Origin: Harmothoe impar
Taxonomy: Eukaryota > Annelida > Polychaeta > Phyllodocida > Polynoidae
Length of the DNA: 64,000 nucleotides
Assembly: GCA_947462335.1 (NCBI GenBank)
Contig: OX381715.1
Span: 41,392,650-41,456,649, forward strand
Direction: 5' to 3'
Positions 32,662 to 43,033 of this stretch are shown one piece after another. The notes under the pieces were generated by a model that was given only the letters and a program-made list of their open reading frames with translations, did not search any database and was not told where the DNA came from. The first letter of the stretch is position 1. Each line of letters opens with the position of its first letter. A program made the position numbers and the translations under genes.

Positions 32662-32912
32662 TTAACCCTTTAAGGACCGCATGGTGCTTTTATGTGCTGC
32701 TCCCATTGTTGGCATGATGCATGAATGCATCCGTAGTGAGTGACTTCCCATGGCTGAATTCAAGCATCATGCCGAACTTAGGGTATTGATACATTCCTGT
32801 GGGAGTTGCATCATACTTGAATGCAGCCATTTACTCACCAGGTCTGCATTCATGCGTCATGACAACAAATTACATAGCACATTAAATCACAATGCGGCCT
32901 TTAAAGGTTTAA
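32662..32912. mobile_element. TTAA-CCCTTT family copy, 251 bp, both ends intact
   Basis: The left end TTAACCCTTTAAGGACCGCA pairs with the right end TGCGGCCTTTAAAGGTTTAA. TTAA is present at both boundaries. The core holds GCATGATGCATGAATGCA. Confidence 0.75.
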
Positions 32913-33084
32913 TAAATATATAGATCAGATATCAGTGTAGCCACTCAGGGCAGTTATTAGTCCTTGTCAACTGGATGCTCGCCCCCCCCCCCCCCACCCC
33001 TTCCTTCACCCCCGGGGGTGGGGGCCACTCAGGTCTGAAATAACTATCCACATCCAAATGACCCGCGGCAGCGGCAGCGGTGGA

Positions 33085-33390
33085 TGTAAAGATTTGGGGG
33101 CAGTGACTCTTGTTAGCCTCAAAAATAAGGGGCGGTAACTCAAGAGGAGGGGGCAGTAATTAGGTCCTGTAACATGTAACCGAATAATGGAGAGAAAACA
33201 ATTATTATCCATGTCTACTGCACTATTTGCATCAGGAAAAAAAGGTAGTGTTACAGGGGTACCTGAAATAACAGGACGTTGGCTTATCTGTAAGGAGCCT
33301 GTGGGCAGTCCTTTGCATTTATAAGGGGTGGTGGTTTGGCAGCTCCTTACTTTAGGCGGGCGGTAGTTTGGCAGTCAGCAGATAGCATCA
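33085..33390 (+). repeat. Interspersed repeat copy (GGCGGTAACTC ... ATTATCCATGTCTACT family)
   Basis: About 300 bases align by eye, in the same orientation, with 45205-45520. Shared blocks include AGTGACTCTTGT, ACAATTATTATCCATGTCTA, GTCCTTTGCATTTAT and TTTAGGCGGGCGGTAGTTTGG. Non-coding. Confidence 0.6.
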
Positions 33391-34125
33391 TAGAGTGAGA
33401 ACACCCCCGGGGCCTCTCCTCCCGCCACTCACCCATACACACATACAAATAACCATACAGCACTATATATACCACTAACCCATATTTCACCCAGAGACAC
33501 ACGACACGTGTCTATAGACACAATGCTGTACGGTAGTGCTCTATGTGGGGGAGTATATGTGTGTTAGAGTCATGGTAGTAAGCACGTGGCCAGCCACGTC
33601 TATACGGGACTATCACATTAGGCTATGGAGGCCGCCATCACCACTCGGAGCAATGCATTGTAGTTAGGCTCTTGACTCAAGAGCAGTACACTATGGGTAA
33701 ATTTCTTATCAGCACTCCTGTTCACACCCTAGATAACGTACATTCCCTTTGTTCCAGGTGTGAGGGGAAGGGATTAGCTTGGCAGGAGACTATACAGAGA
33801 GATCTCTTTAATCTGCCATGCTTACTTGCTGGCTGAAATCGGTCGGATAGTGAATGTGGCGGTTTATAGAGTTGAATTTGTATGGCATAATATCAATACT
33901 ACCCCCTTTTTTGACCTGGCAGTACGTGAGACTGGCGGACAATTAGATGGTGGTTTATAGAGATACTAAGATATGCTAGACCCGTATAGCGATGAAATGG
34001 TGGCGACCTTGTTCCCGTGATCAATACATGCATACGCTGGTACAGAAGTTCTCATGTGATATTGGCTCTACTCCCACAACTTAGCTGGTTTCTAGCAAAC
34101 TATGCTGTATGGGTGTCTGGTCAAT
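33391..34125. other. No gene seen
   Basis: Includes a local palindrome TAGGCTCTTGACTCAAGAGC near 33664 but no convincing coding sequence. Confidence 0.35.
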
Positions 34126-34562
34126 GCCCAAGTCTCACGAGAAATTCCGAGCTCAGAACCAAAATGGTTGTTTATACAGAGAGACTAGAATTATTGCTAT
34201 AGGATATCATGGTGTGTGAGTCTGATCAGGCCAAGAAAAAAAAATTGTGTTCCGGTAACATGGCCCATAAAAAATAGGGTAGGTTGGTTGCTTAATTTTT
34301 TATCTTTTTTAACAAATATGTTTAGGGTGATTGGGTAAATTTTGTACATTTTACAGATATTTGGCCAGATTTAGGCCCTAAAAGCACATTTTCCCCAGAG
34401 TAAATCCCAAAAATACTCTAGGGTCGGGCCAAAAATATAGGGTAGGTCGGGATACCGGAACATAACAAAATTGTTTAGGCCTCACTGCACAAGTCTCACG
34501 AGAGATAAGAAGCTCAAACCTAACATGGCCAAGTAGAGAGAAACCAGTATTATTGCTATACA
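34126..34562. mobile_element. Short element between two 75-bp direct copies
   Basis: AAGTCTCACGAGA, GAGCTCAGAACC and ATTATTGCTATA at 34130-34202 recur in diverged form at 34492-34560. Between them, TGTTCCGGTAACATGG (about 34249) and the inverse-like ACCGGAACATAAC (about 34453) bracket a roughly 220-base AT-rich segment with repeated ATAGGGTAGGT. Confidence 0.4.
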
Positions 34563-35150
34563 CTTTAAAATGTGTGTGTTGTGGGAACATGCATTTAAAG
34601 AGTAGTACACTTTGAATAGTACAACAGAGTAACACAGTTTTGAGATCAACGCACTTTGAGTAGCGCGTACGTGTACATGTAGTGTGCTACAAAACAAAAG
34701 TGTGTTAAAGTAGCTGTAAAAAAGTGTGTAAATGCAACACACTTTTCTAAGAGTGTAGAGCCATCCAACTCACATACAAATGGTGTTCCCTGCTTGCCCG
34801 GCGTCAGTTTTGTTTGTAAACAGAGACCCTAGAGGAGAGAGCAGTTTGGTGCCCTAAATTCACTCTCACCCACACCCCCGCCTTTCCACCCTGGGCCACT
34901 GACCTGGACCCCCACCACCTACACCGGTACTCGTCCTCACCTCAGCTGGGTTAGGGGGTCCTAGCTCTAATCCTGTGGCCCTGGAAAGGCGTCCTATATT
35001 CGAAAACTGTTTTTTATTTTTTTTGGGGGGGGGGGGGATGGTTGAACGGTAAGGAAATTCGAGTCGGAATATTCATGTTTTTGTATATGTTCCTTTTATA
35101 AACAGTATACCGGTCCCTCTTTGCTGACCGTTGATTGATATTCACGTCTA
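34563..35150. other. No gene seen; G-run
   Basis: A TTTTTTGGGGG run at 35011-35038 is the only striking feature. Confidence 0.35.
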
Positions 35151-35378
35151 CCTCACCCTTTATGGACAGTATACTGTATTAATGCACCATGCATAAATGC
35201 AGCCCTGGTGAGTTACTTGCCAGCACTGCATTCAAGCAACATGCTGACCCGACAGGGTTGAGACACTCCTGGAGGGCCAGCAAGATGCACCAATGCAGCA
35301 CTGGCGAGTTACTTGCCGGGGCTGCATTGGTGCATGACGACAAACATTTTAGCGACATTATCGCCTTTAAGGGTTTAG
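35151..35378. mobile_element. TTAA-CCCTTT family copy
   Basis: The left side CACCCTTTATGGACAGTAT and the right side ATTATCGCCTTTAAGGGTTTAG are inverted relatives. GCAGCCCTGGTGAGTTACTTG and GGCGAGTTACTTGCCGG are the core palindromic blocks. The TTAA boundary has decayed. Confidence 0.6.
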
Positions 35379-37339
35379 ATATCACACTTATCTTCACACT
35401 TCATGGAGCCAGGACATATTTACGAGAAAATGGCATGAGAGAATCTAGAGTGAGCCTTGTTTTGTTAGGTGGGGCACTGAACATGAGACACCGGCAAAAC
35501 GTGTTATCTTGATATCTGATGGGTCTCCACCACAAAGTCCGACGTGGGGATGTGTGGTTTTCCTAATTCCACATTGAAACATGGACACCTGTTACATTCC
35601 TCATTCCACGAAAATAAGGTAGATATGCTCCTCTTGCAATCAAATGAAGAACATTTCAAGAAAATGATTTTCAAGTGTGTTTATCTTATTTGTCCGCCAG
35701 GCGAACTTATTTATATTATTTCGTTACGAGACAATTTTTTCTGTCGAGTTTGCATGAGAGAGTGTGATCAATACTAGGTGACAGGGAAATGGAAACAGTA
35801 TGTGTAGCTGCACTGTGAGTTATAGTGTAGATTTACAATATAAAATGAGTTTTTGAGTTTAAAAAGATCAAAAATAACTTCTTTTATACTGTTAATCTAT
35901 ATCTCATTGTGCAGATACACTAACCTCTGACAGTGTGTGACCCCCACTTCTAGGACCCCATCTACCCTTACCCAGCCCCCCCTACCTCTCACCCCCTTGT
36001 CCACACCCCACACCACAGGCTAGAAGTAAAAGTAGGGCTCACGCTAGCAGCTAGGGTGTGGTGGTGGGGGGGGGGGGGGGTAGATGACATACCGGCCCGG
36101 GCCCCCATTTCCCCAGGGCTATCTTTACATTACACCCCTCCCAGGCCTACCCCTGCACCAAAACATAGCTCCTACATAGATCAGTGCAGCAAGAAAAGGG
36201 CGAGCTCCTGTAATATACCGGTAGCTGTGTTTACCTCCAAGAACACACACATCATATATCACATCTCAGGAGATTCCCAAGGCCTAAAAAACTTGTGCTC
36301 TAGTACAAACCCTGTGTCGTGGGCATCTTTTTGAAACAGTCTCTTACATCTCTTGAAAAAAAAGGAAAAGAATCTCTGCCTATTCTATTTTCTTGGCTGG
36401 GCCAAATTTACAAAAAGGTTTTGTTTCCGGTCACCCGACCGGGTCTAGCAAAACAGTGCCGGGTCCCCCTATTTTTAAATCGGGCAATTATTAAGGATTC
36501 TGCGGCGAAAACTCTCAAACCAGGCCCTAAAAAGGTGAAAAGCAAAGGGAAAAAAAGGGGAAAAAAATAAATCCGACCGGCCGGATCTGCATTGTCAGAC
36601 CATGTAACCGGAAACCAACCTTCTTTTTTTTTTTTAATTTTGGCCCTGAAAGCAACAACTTGTTTCGTGAAGAAAACTTATTTCTTTGTATCCATGAGAT
36701 ATTCCTTCCACAGTTGTATAGAAAAGTTCTCAACAGTTCATAGACCTTCTCAACAGCTTAGCCGTCTAAAAAAAAAGAGCCTTTGGCAAAGAAGAGTTCC
36801 ACGGGGTCTTGCAAAAATATGACCGACCCTCTTAATTCCTTGTGTTAATTTTTGCCAGACTTAACGGTCATGAACCAGACACTAAAACCAGACTTCTTTT
36901 TTGTTATTGGCCCTATCTTACTACAAAAGTGTGTAGTCTCACCTCAGCGCCCCCCCCCCCCCCCCCCCCATCTATAACTCTCTACTTCGGTCCATCCATG
37001 TGCCCCCGCTTAACGGGGGAGAGCCTATGCTGGTTCCAGAGGCATGTACCAGGAGGCTCAGGTAGTCGTGTGTCAAGCGTCCATTTTCCCCCTTTGTAGA
37101 GTTTAATTTAGCAGGTTCTCTCTCATTTACTATCTGTTTATATTCTGTATAAATTAAATTAAAGTTTTCCCCATGAGGCGGTCTTTAATTAGATAAGCTT
37201 ACAGCAATGTGAATATTTCAAATCTTAGAGAAATAGAGCATTAACACCTCTGTGGGTGACCACATGTCAGTCATATAGGCTATCCTCCCTATACCTCAGG
37301 GACCAGACAGGTGCTGGACACCATAGAGACAGCACAGAC
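35379..37339. other. No gene seen; homopolymer runs and CCGGAA/TTCCGG motifs
   Basis: G and C runs sit at 36066-36080 and 36949-36969. Between 36424 and 36616, TTTCCGGTCACCCGACCGG and GTAACCGGAAACC stand in inverted orientation, possibly the ends of a short element related to that at 34.25 kb. Lys-rich frames here are compositional. Confidence 0.35.
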
Positions 37340-38015
37340 CCACCTGCACTGATATTCTGACCGTAGTCAGTCACTAGTGATTACCCTAGCTTTTTTCATT
37401 TTTTGGCTGACTACACAGATAATATTTGAACTCCAGAACTGAGTCAATAGCGACGTACCTAGTTAGTAATTTTTTGGCTCCCTATACGACCAACCATGGT
37501 TAGTTAATAGTATAAGGTATAGTCAGCAGTGACCCAGCCAACTTAGTCATTCTATTCCTATGAGTATTAGGCCTTAGTCATATTTCGTTTGGCCATAGTG
37601 ATTTTTGAATATCAGTTCGTCATTCTGACCAATAGCCTTATAAATGACTATCCTGGGATAATACAGACTAATGCCCTGATTATTTAAATTAGCAGTGTAT
37701 ACAACCAGAGTATTAAAACATATTATTTCAGTGTAGAACTGACAAAGCAACCAGATACTCTGAGGCGCCGGATCATTAAAGGCTGGATTATCGAGGTCTC
37801 ACTGTAATACTAGCACTAGTAGCGGGTATAGTGAGTAGTGGCCAACCCGCCTCGGTGTTTCAATTTCTATGAGTATTATGTCCTCTTTGAGTATGGTATA
37901 AGTCTTTTTTTGGCCCCAGATATTTGTGAACATCAGTTAATGTCATCATTCTGACCGATATCCCTATGACTAACCTGGGATAGCCACTACAGACTAAGCC
38001 CGGAGCATAAATATT
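37340..38015 (+). repeat. Two consecutive interspersed repeat copies
   Basis: 37340-37690 carries CTCCAGAACTGAGTCAATAG, TTAGTCATTCTATTCC, ATGAGTATTAGGCC, CGTCATTCTGACC and TATCCTGGGATAATACAGAC, the reverse complement order of the 19.5 kb copy. 37800-38015 is a diverged second copy ending GGGATAGCCACTACAGACTA. Confidence 0.65.
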
Positions 38016-38265
38016 ATTAGTGTATGTTTGCCCTTTTTGTTTCATTACTGCGGCGGCACTATTCCTGTGTACATGACCCATGTGGAAAACATTCTCCTCA
38101 TCCCTCCATAGACAATAAAAAGATAAGGAAAGAAGAGAGGAAAGAACCCCTCCGGTCTCCCTCCAGGCCTTCACTACATTTACCGCCTCCAGGGGCGGTC
38201 CTGTACCACGAGGATGGAGGAGCCGGGGGAGGGGGAGATATACTCACACATAGAAAATAAAGGCA

Positions 38266-39013
38266 TCAAAAGGGAGTCCAGGTTGCCTCTAGAGTGACTC
38301 CCCTCTATAGGGGAGCCCAGGTCATTATATGACTCCCTTGGGTGAGCCATGGACCCGGTCCCCGCACTTTTGTATGGAAACAGACACCATCCTTCTTCAG
38401 AAAACGCAAAGGAAATGAATGGTTTTCCCTGAATTTGCATGTCAGTGAAATCTAGAAATGTAGGGTCTTTTTTTCATAACAGCTTCGTGAAAATTGGAAA
38501 TGTGGGGTCTTAATTCAGCCTGAGTTGGCATTCATAATCTTCATTCTCAGCTACATAGATCTATGTACACAGAGTATCTGCCTTGCTATAGATGCAATAT
38601 GATTTTATGCCCATAAGCAATTAATTTTGGATGTTAAATATGAATGTGAGAAAACGCTACAACAGTATTTAGTACATTTTTGTACATATACGTGACTTTC
38701 AATGTAAGAGAAAGGTATGTTTGCGTTTTCACAGAAAAAGGGGTGTATTTTGCGGCTCAAAAATTAGTGATTTTGCCCAAATAAGGGGGTATTTTACAGC
38801 CAGAATTTATGAAGAAGGGGTATATTTTTAAAGGGCTGAACGGGGATGGTGTCAGTTTGTCATATAGAGTTCGGGTATCGGGGCCATGGAGCCATGTGAC
38901 CACCCTAGGTGACTCCCTTATGTCAGACAGGGAATCACCTATAGGCTGCATTAGGCAGCCTGGGCTCCCCTAAAGAGGCGAGTCATTCTGGAGGCAACCT
39001 GGACTCCCCCTTG
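38266..39013. mobile_element. About 750-bp MITE with GGGAGTCCAGGTTGCCTC ends
   Basis: The left end (38272) GGGAGTCCAGGTTGCCTC and the right end GAGGCAACCTGGACTCCC (to 39008) are inverted repeats. Pairing continues inward through GTGACTC and GGGGAGCCCAGG against CCTGGGCTCCCC. A solo right-end-like sequence recurs at about 62745-62772. The interior is AT-rich and non-coding. Confidence 0.75.
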
Positions 39014-39850
39014 ACAGCACACTGTTTCCTTTCTGTGTGCAGTTCTATAATGGGTACCATCTCACAATGCTTCTAGAGGTCAGGAAGGCAAATTGGGGAC
39101 CTGAAAACTAGTTATTTTCTATCTAATTCTTTAATATTGACATTGTGAGGGGAGTACCTAGAGTAGAGAGTAACCAAAGATACCACTGGAAAGCTCTTTT
39201 AATCCTATAGTTACTACATCCATTTCCCAGTTGCTTGAGATAGGTGGATGGTGTATATCAGGATATATATCTGGATAAATATTACAAAAAGTTCCAATAA
39301 ATAGTGAGATTAATTTGGCGATATGGACAGTAAAGTTAACTTTCTTTTTATTTTAAAGGTATACCATTTTAGATGTAAATAGGACACATCGGGGATTATT
39401 TATCTGTAAAAAATGTTAAATTCCGATAATTATGAAGTTTTATACAACCTTTTGAAGTCAGAATTTGAAACGAAATAAATGTGTTTTTAATGCATAAATT
39501 GAGACTTTGAGACGTCCCCCTTATCTGATTATAATTAATGTTAAAAGCTGTATATTAGAGAACCTCCCTATGATCTGAAGGTTACATGACACATTGTTTA
39601 CAAATCTATTTTATATAACAGACCTACAAGTTGCACATGATTCAAATCATTACACATAAGGGTCCATATAGTACAACTTCACTACATATATTTATGTCTA
39701 TGCCATTTATATGTTTCAAATACATGAAATAATGTAAAATGGAGGAAAATGACAGAAAACGCTAAATTCATCACAATTCAGGCAGACATGTCGATAAAGC
39801 CCTTATTTTCACATAAAATATGTGAATATTCAATTTGTTTCTTCAATTCT
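39014..39850. other. No gene seen; AT-rich flank of the Ngaro-like element
   Basis: AT-rich with no convincing frames or repeats. Confidence 0.4.
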
Positions 39851-39919
39851 ATTAATCTATCCAAGGGAAGTGAGGCGACACAGGAACTGTTTGGGATCCG
39901 CGCCGCTGGATAGACGGCC
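39851..39919 (-). repeat. Split direct repeat B2
   Basis: 69 bases running ATTAATCTATCC...GGATAGACGGCC on plus. They match 40095-40163 base for base by eye, and the tips CTATCCA and TGGATAG can pair. Confidence 0.9.
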
Positions 39920-39967
39920 TATTTATTAACATAGTAAATGATTAGTTGAATAAAGTAGAAAAGAAAA

Positions 39968-40096
39968 AAGAAAATTTCTAAGTGTCCATGATTGAAAGTG
40001 TAGCAGGCCGGCAGTGACGTCACGGCGTCACTGGCGGGAGAGCTGGTAACACCCCCTGTTGATTAATAGTTGTACTAATTGATTAGTCCATGTCAT
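39968..40096 (-). repeat. Split direct repeat A2
   Basis: 129 bases matching 44921-45049. It contains AGTGACGTCACGGCGTCACT, which includes a palindromic CRE (TGACGTCA) and may serve as a promoter element. It overlaps B1 by two bases (AT). Confidence 0.9.
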
Positions 40097-40163
40097 TAAT
40101 CTATCCAAGGGAAGTGAGGCGACACAGGAACTGTTTGGGATCCGCGCCGCTGGATAGACGGCC
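40095..40163 (-). repeat. Split direct repeat B1
   Basis: Second copy of the 69-base B repeat, lying 80 bases beyond the recombinase stop and joined to A2. The B1-A2 junction is expected to template the ends during circle formation. Confidence 0.9.
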
Positions 40164-40242
40164 AAAGTCCAAATAATATAGTATGATTATATAGTATGAG
40201 CATAGAACAATAAACTTAAGTCACTCATGATAATATAACTAG

Positions 40243-41319
40243 TCAATAGAGCGCACCCTTATGGTGCGTCGCATACGACGACAAGGCCTTGGAGACTAAG
40301 GAGTCTGTCGCCACTCGATTGGTGAAAGGCTTGGTGAGATACACCAATGCCGCCATGCTGGACCAATCCCCACATTGTCTTATATCCTCCAAGGAGAGGC
40401 CCAGATTGTACATGTACAAGGCGCCTGCGCGTCGTAAGGAGTGGCAACCCACCCTCTTAGACTCCAGACCCGAGCGGTCTAGCAGGGTCTTGAGAAAGGA
40501 TAGCAGCTTGCTGTAAGTCAAAGGCTTAGGGGTGCCAGATCCCACCAGCATGAAGGCTGGGCTGTTTGGATCTGAGCTTGGGAAATCCATGAAATGTTTC
40601 CGGACCCAAGTCACCGCGCACACTGGGGAACCAACAGCTACAGTGACAGGGACTCGGTGGACCTTTTGGCAGTACTGAATGGTTTTGGAGCTGGACACTT
40701 TTATTTCCAGCCCCCAGTCATTGAAGACCACGGCTCCTCTACGCAGGTAGTGACCCTGCAAGGCACTGGAGTCCGGGACAAGATTACTCTTCCTTAGGAG
40801 GCCTCTGAAGGCCAAGGCGATGCATGCCCACATAGTGATCTCGTTTGGATTTGAAAGGTCCAAGCTGTTAAACATCAAATGCAAGTCCTCCAGGAATAAA
40901 GTGGGGCGGTGAGGTTCTGGGTCGCCCAAGGCCCGGCGGATACCCGACATTGTCATAGCAAAAGTAAACTCAGACCTGAGGAATAGCACATCATGGCTAA
41001 AATAATTGTTAAGGCTGATCACAGCGCTGATGTAGTTCTGGATTGTAGAATATCTCAAGGATTTAGACAGGTACACCGCGTAACGGCACATGACGTCAAG
41101 CTTGGTGGGTACCGGGGTGGCGTCGGCTAGGGCACAGAACCAGAGGAACTTTTTCCACTGGGAAGTTTTCGTTTTCCAGGTGGAGGCCGACCACGCCATC
41201 GACCTTAACTCTGCGGCCCTGATGTCCAGCTCCCTGACAAACTGGTTTGTTTCTACAACATAAATGGAAAGGAATGTCATTAAAGCACTCGGCTCTGGAC
41301 ACTGCATCGGCAACAACAT
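40243..41319 (-). CDS. Tyrosine recombinase of the Ngaro-like element
   Basis: This 358-residue frame starts at ATG 41319, inside the RT-RNase H ORF but in another frame (224-base overlap), an arrangement typical of this class. The N-terminal half (about 25-125) resembles a core-binding SAM-like domain (ELRSMAWSASTWKTKTSQWKKFLWFC). The catalytic half carries the expected tetrad: box I in FRGLLRKSNL (R176, alternatively R172), box II in GCHSLRRAG (H293, R296), the usual GDWSS (W319) and the nucleophile Tyr in ALVYLTKPF (Y327). Family members cut and rejoin DNA to insert a circular cDNA. All key residues are present and the frame is open, so the protein could be active. The stop is 80 bases from B1. 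Confidence 0.9.
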   Translation of the reverse strand: MLLPMQCPEPSALMTFLSIYVVETNQFVRELDIRAAELRSMAWSASTWKTKTSQWKKFLWFCALADATPVPTKLDVMCRYAVYLSKSLRYSTIQNYISAVISLNNYFSHDVLFLRSEFTFAMTMSGIRRALGDPEPHRPTLFLEDLHLMFNSLDLSNPNEITMWACIALAFRGLLRKSNLVPDSSALQGHYLRRGAVVFNDWGLEIKVSSSKTIQYCQKVHRVPVTVAVGSPVCAVTWVRKHFMDFPSSDPNSPAFMLVGSGTPKPLTYSKLLSFLKTLLDRSGLESKRVGCHSLRRAGALYMYNLGLSLEDIRQCGDWSSMAALVYLTKPFTNRVATDSLVSKALSSYATHHKGALY

Positions 41320-43033
41320 TCTTGTAACCCGGCAAGAAAACCCCCACTAGATGGCAATTAAAAATCACAGTGTCCCAGAAAATGAGGCGGAGGATGTCCA
41401 TGGACCTGCTATTGTCACTCTTGCCCGTATTCAAAGCCGCCACCACCTGGGTGTTGTCCGTCACGCATTCTACGCGTGTGTCGCGCCACTCGTCCCCCCA
41501 TCTCCTCAGGGCCATGAGGATAGGATATAGCTCCTGTACGTTAATGTTAGAGGGAATGTGCATATCCGGTTTAGGAGTACAATGATTGTGAAGATCTCTC
41601 GGGTCCCTCCAACTCTTAGACCACGAGCCGGCGGCCCAGTCGTTGCCGTACACAGCCCCCCACCCGACCGTGGTCGCCGCATCGGTGTGAATGATTGCCG
41701 TGTTCATTGGGCCCGGTTTGATGATCTTAGCCTCCCCGTTAAACCACGCTGTGAAGTCTAACCACCACAGGAGGTCCTGGCGGAATGACTTTGATAGCGA
41801 AACATATCGCTTGCCGGGGGTAAAATGCGAAAGCATTTCGATGACTCGATGACTGAAAGTCCTGCCGCCCCTAACTAGCGTGCTGCAGTGGGCTAGAACC
41901 CCACATAGGCGTTGCAGCTGCTTCCTCGTCGCCCGCAGGCGACCTGAGAAGAAGTCTATTTCCTCGTGTAGGCTGGCTATTTTCTCGTCGGGCAGACGGA
42001 GCTTCATTTCGATGGAGTCTAACTCCACTCCCAGATAGGTCTGGATTTGGGCCGGCGACTTGACCTTTTTATATGAAATATAGAAACCCAACCTCCTCAA
42101 TACACTATGGAGGTAAAGTTGGGCTGTCTGGCATTCGTTGAAATTGCGACCCATCACTAGAAAGTCATCAAGGTAATTGGCACAAAAGAAACCTTGTCCC
42201 TCCATATGACGCGAGACCGCGTCGGTGATGCGAGTGAACACGCTAGGAGACATCCTGGTCCCGAAGGCCAAGAAATTGTCCTCTATGAAGCACGGGGTAC
42301 CGTCTATGTCCCACTGCAAACCTTGAAACTTCCTGTCACTCTCTCTTATCAAAATTGACCTATACGCACTGGTAATGTCTGTGACTGCCATAAAGCAGTA
42401 CGGCTGTATAGCTGCGGAAACCATATCTACGGTTTTATACTTGAAAGTTTGGAAGGTAGATTCCATAAAGGAATTGATGGACGCCCCTAGCGGGCGGCTA
42501 GCATCCGTGATAGGCCTATATGAGCCCCCTTTCTTCTCGACGGCACCGAGGGCATTGATGCAGTGGGGGGTACTCGGTACCAACGACAACTTGCCACTAC
42601 TCAACTCCTCGAGAATAATCTCGCTAATCTCATCCTTGGCTGAGACGGTCGCAGATTTATAGTTTGTACACAAATAGGGGTGAATCACAGAGCCTGGGTC
42701 AACCAATTTAAAGCCGTGGGTTAAACCGTCCAACAAAAAATGTGCGTCTGAGTCGGGGGCGGCTACACCATGTCCCGACAGCATATCCCTCCATGCACAT
42801 AAATTCATCTGTGATCGCACACCTCCCACAAAGTGGGTCTCCTTGACATCCCATAATGGGAGGTAGTCCGCGTACATGCTACACAAATCATCTACACTCG
42901 CACATACACAAATAGCATCACAATCTACACTGATGTCCCATGTCTGCGCGTGCCCTCGGCTCGGCTCCGCACTGACGGCTAATGTCTGCGCGTGCACTCG
43001 GCTCGGCTCCGCGCTGACGACTAGATCATGTGG
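41096..43033 (-). CDS. Reverse transcriptase-RNase H of the Ngaro-like element, in frame with Gag after one TGA
   Basis: The frame is open from the codon after the Gag stop (TGA 43036-43034) to 41096 with no frame change. The first ATG after the stop is at 42877, so translation could start there or arise by reading through the TGA, which is followed by C, a context known to be leaky. Numbering from the GTG at 42997: RT covers about 105-340 (YRPITDASRPLGASIN; motif A AVTDITSAYRSI, D207; YLDDFLVMG, about 275-283) and RNase H about 430-570 (HTDAATT D439, QELYP E489, VTDNTQ D514, VADAVSR D564). All catalytic acids are present. The enzyme would copy element RNA to DNA and remove the RNA strand. 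A 42-base tandem duplication (42941-43024) lies between the TGA and the first ATG. Confidence 0.88.
   Translation of the reverse strand, partial: PHDLVVSAEPSRVHAQTLAVSAEPSRGHAQTWDISVDCDAICVCASVDDLCSMYADYLPLWDVKETHFVGGVRSQMNLCAWRDMLSGHGVAAPDSDAHFLLDGLTHGFKLVDPGSVIHPYLCTNYKSATVSAKDEISEIILEELSSGKLSLVPSTPHCINALGAVEKKGGSYRPITDASRPLGASINSFMESTFQTFKYKTVDMVSAAIQPYCFMAVTDITSAYRSILIRESDRKFQGLQWDIDGTPCFIEDNFLAFGTRMSPSVFTRITDAVSRHMEGQGFFCANYLDDFLVMGRNFNECQTAQLYLHSVLRRLGFYISYKKVKSPAQIQTYLGVELDSIEMKLRLPDEKIASLHEEIDFFSGRLRATRKQLQRLCGVLAHCSTLVRGGRTFSHRVIEMLSHFTPGKRYVSLSKSFRQDLLWWLDFTAWFNGEAKIIKPGPMNTAIIHTDAATTVGWGAVYGNDWAAGSWSKSWRDPRDLHNHCTPKPDMHIPSNINVQELYPILMALRRWGDEWRDTRVECVTDNTQVVAALNTGKSDNSRSMDILRLIFWDTVIFNCHLVGVFLPGYKNVVADAVSRAECFNDIPFHLCCRNKPVCQGAGHQGRRVKVDGVVGLHLENENFPVEKVPLVLCPSRRHPGTHQA

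Noticed and set aside
36319..36570. 83-codon Lys-rich frame
   Set aside because: A-rich low complexity and no recognisable domain.
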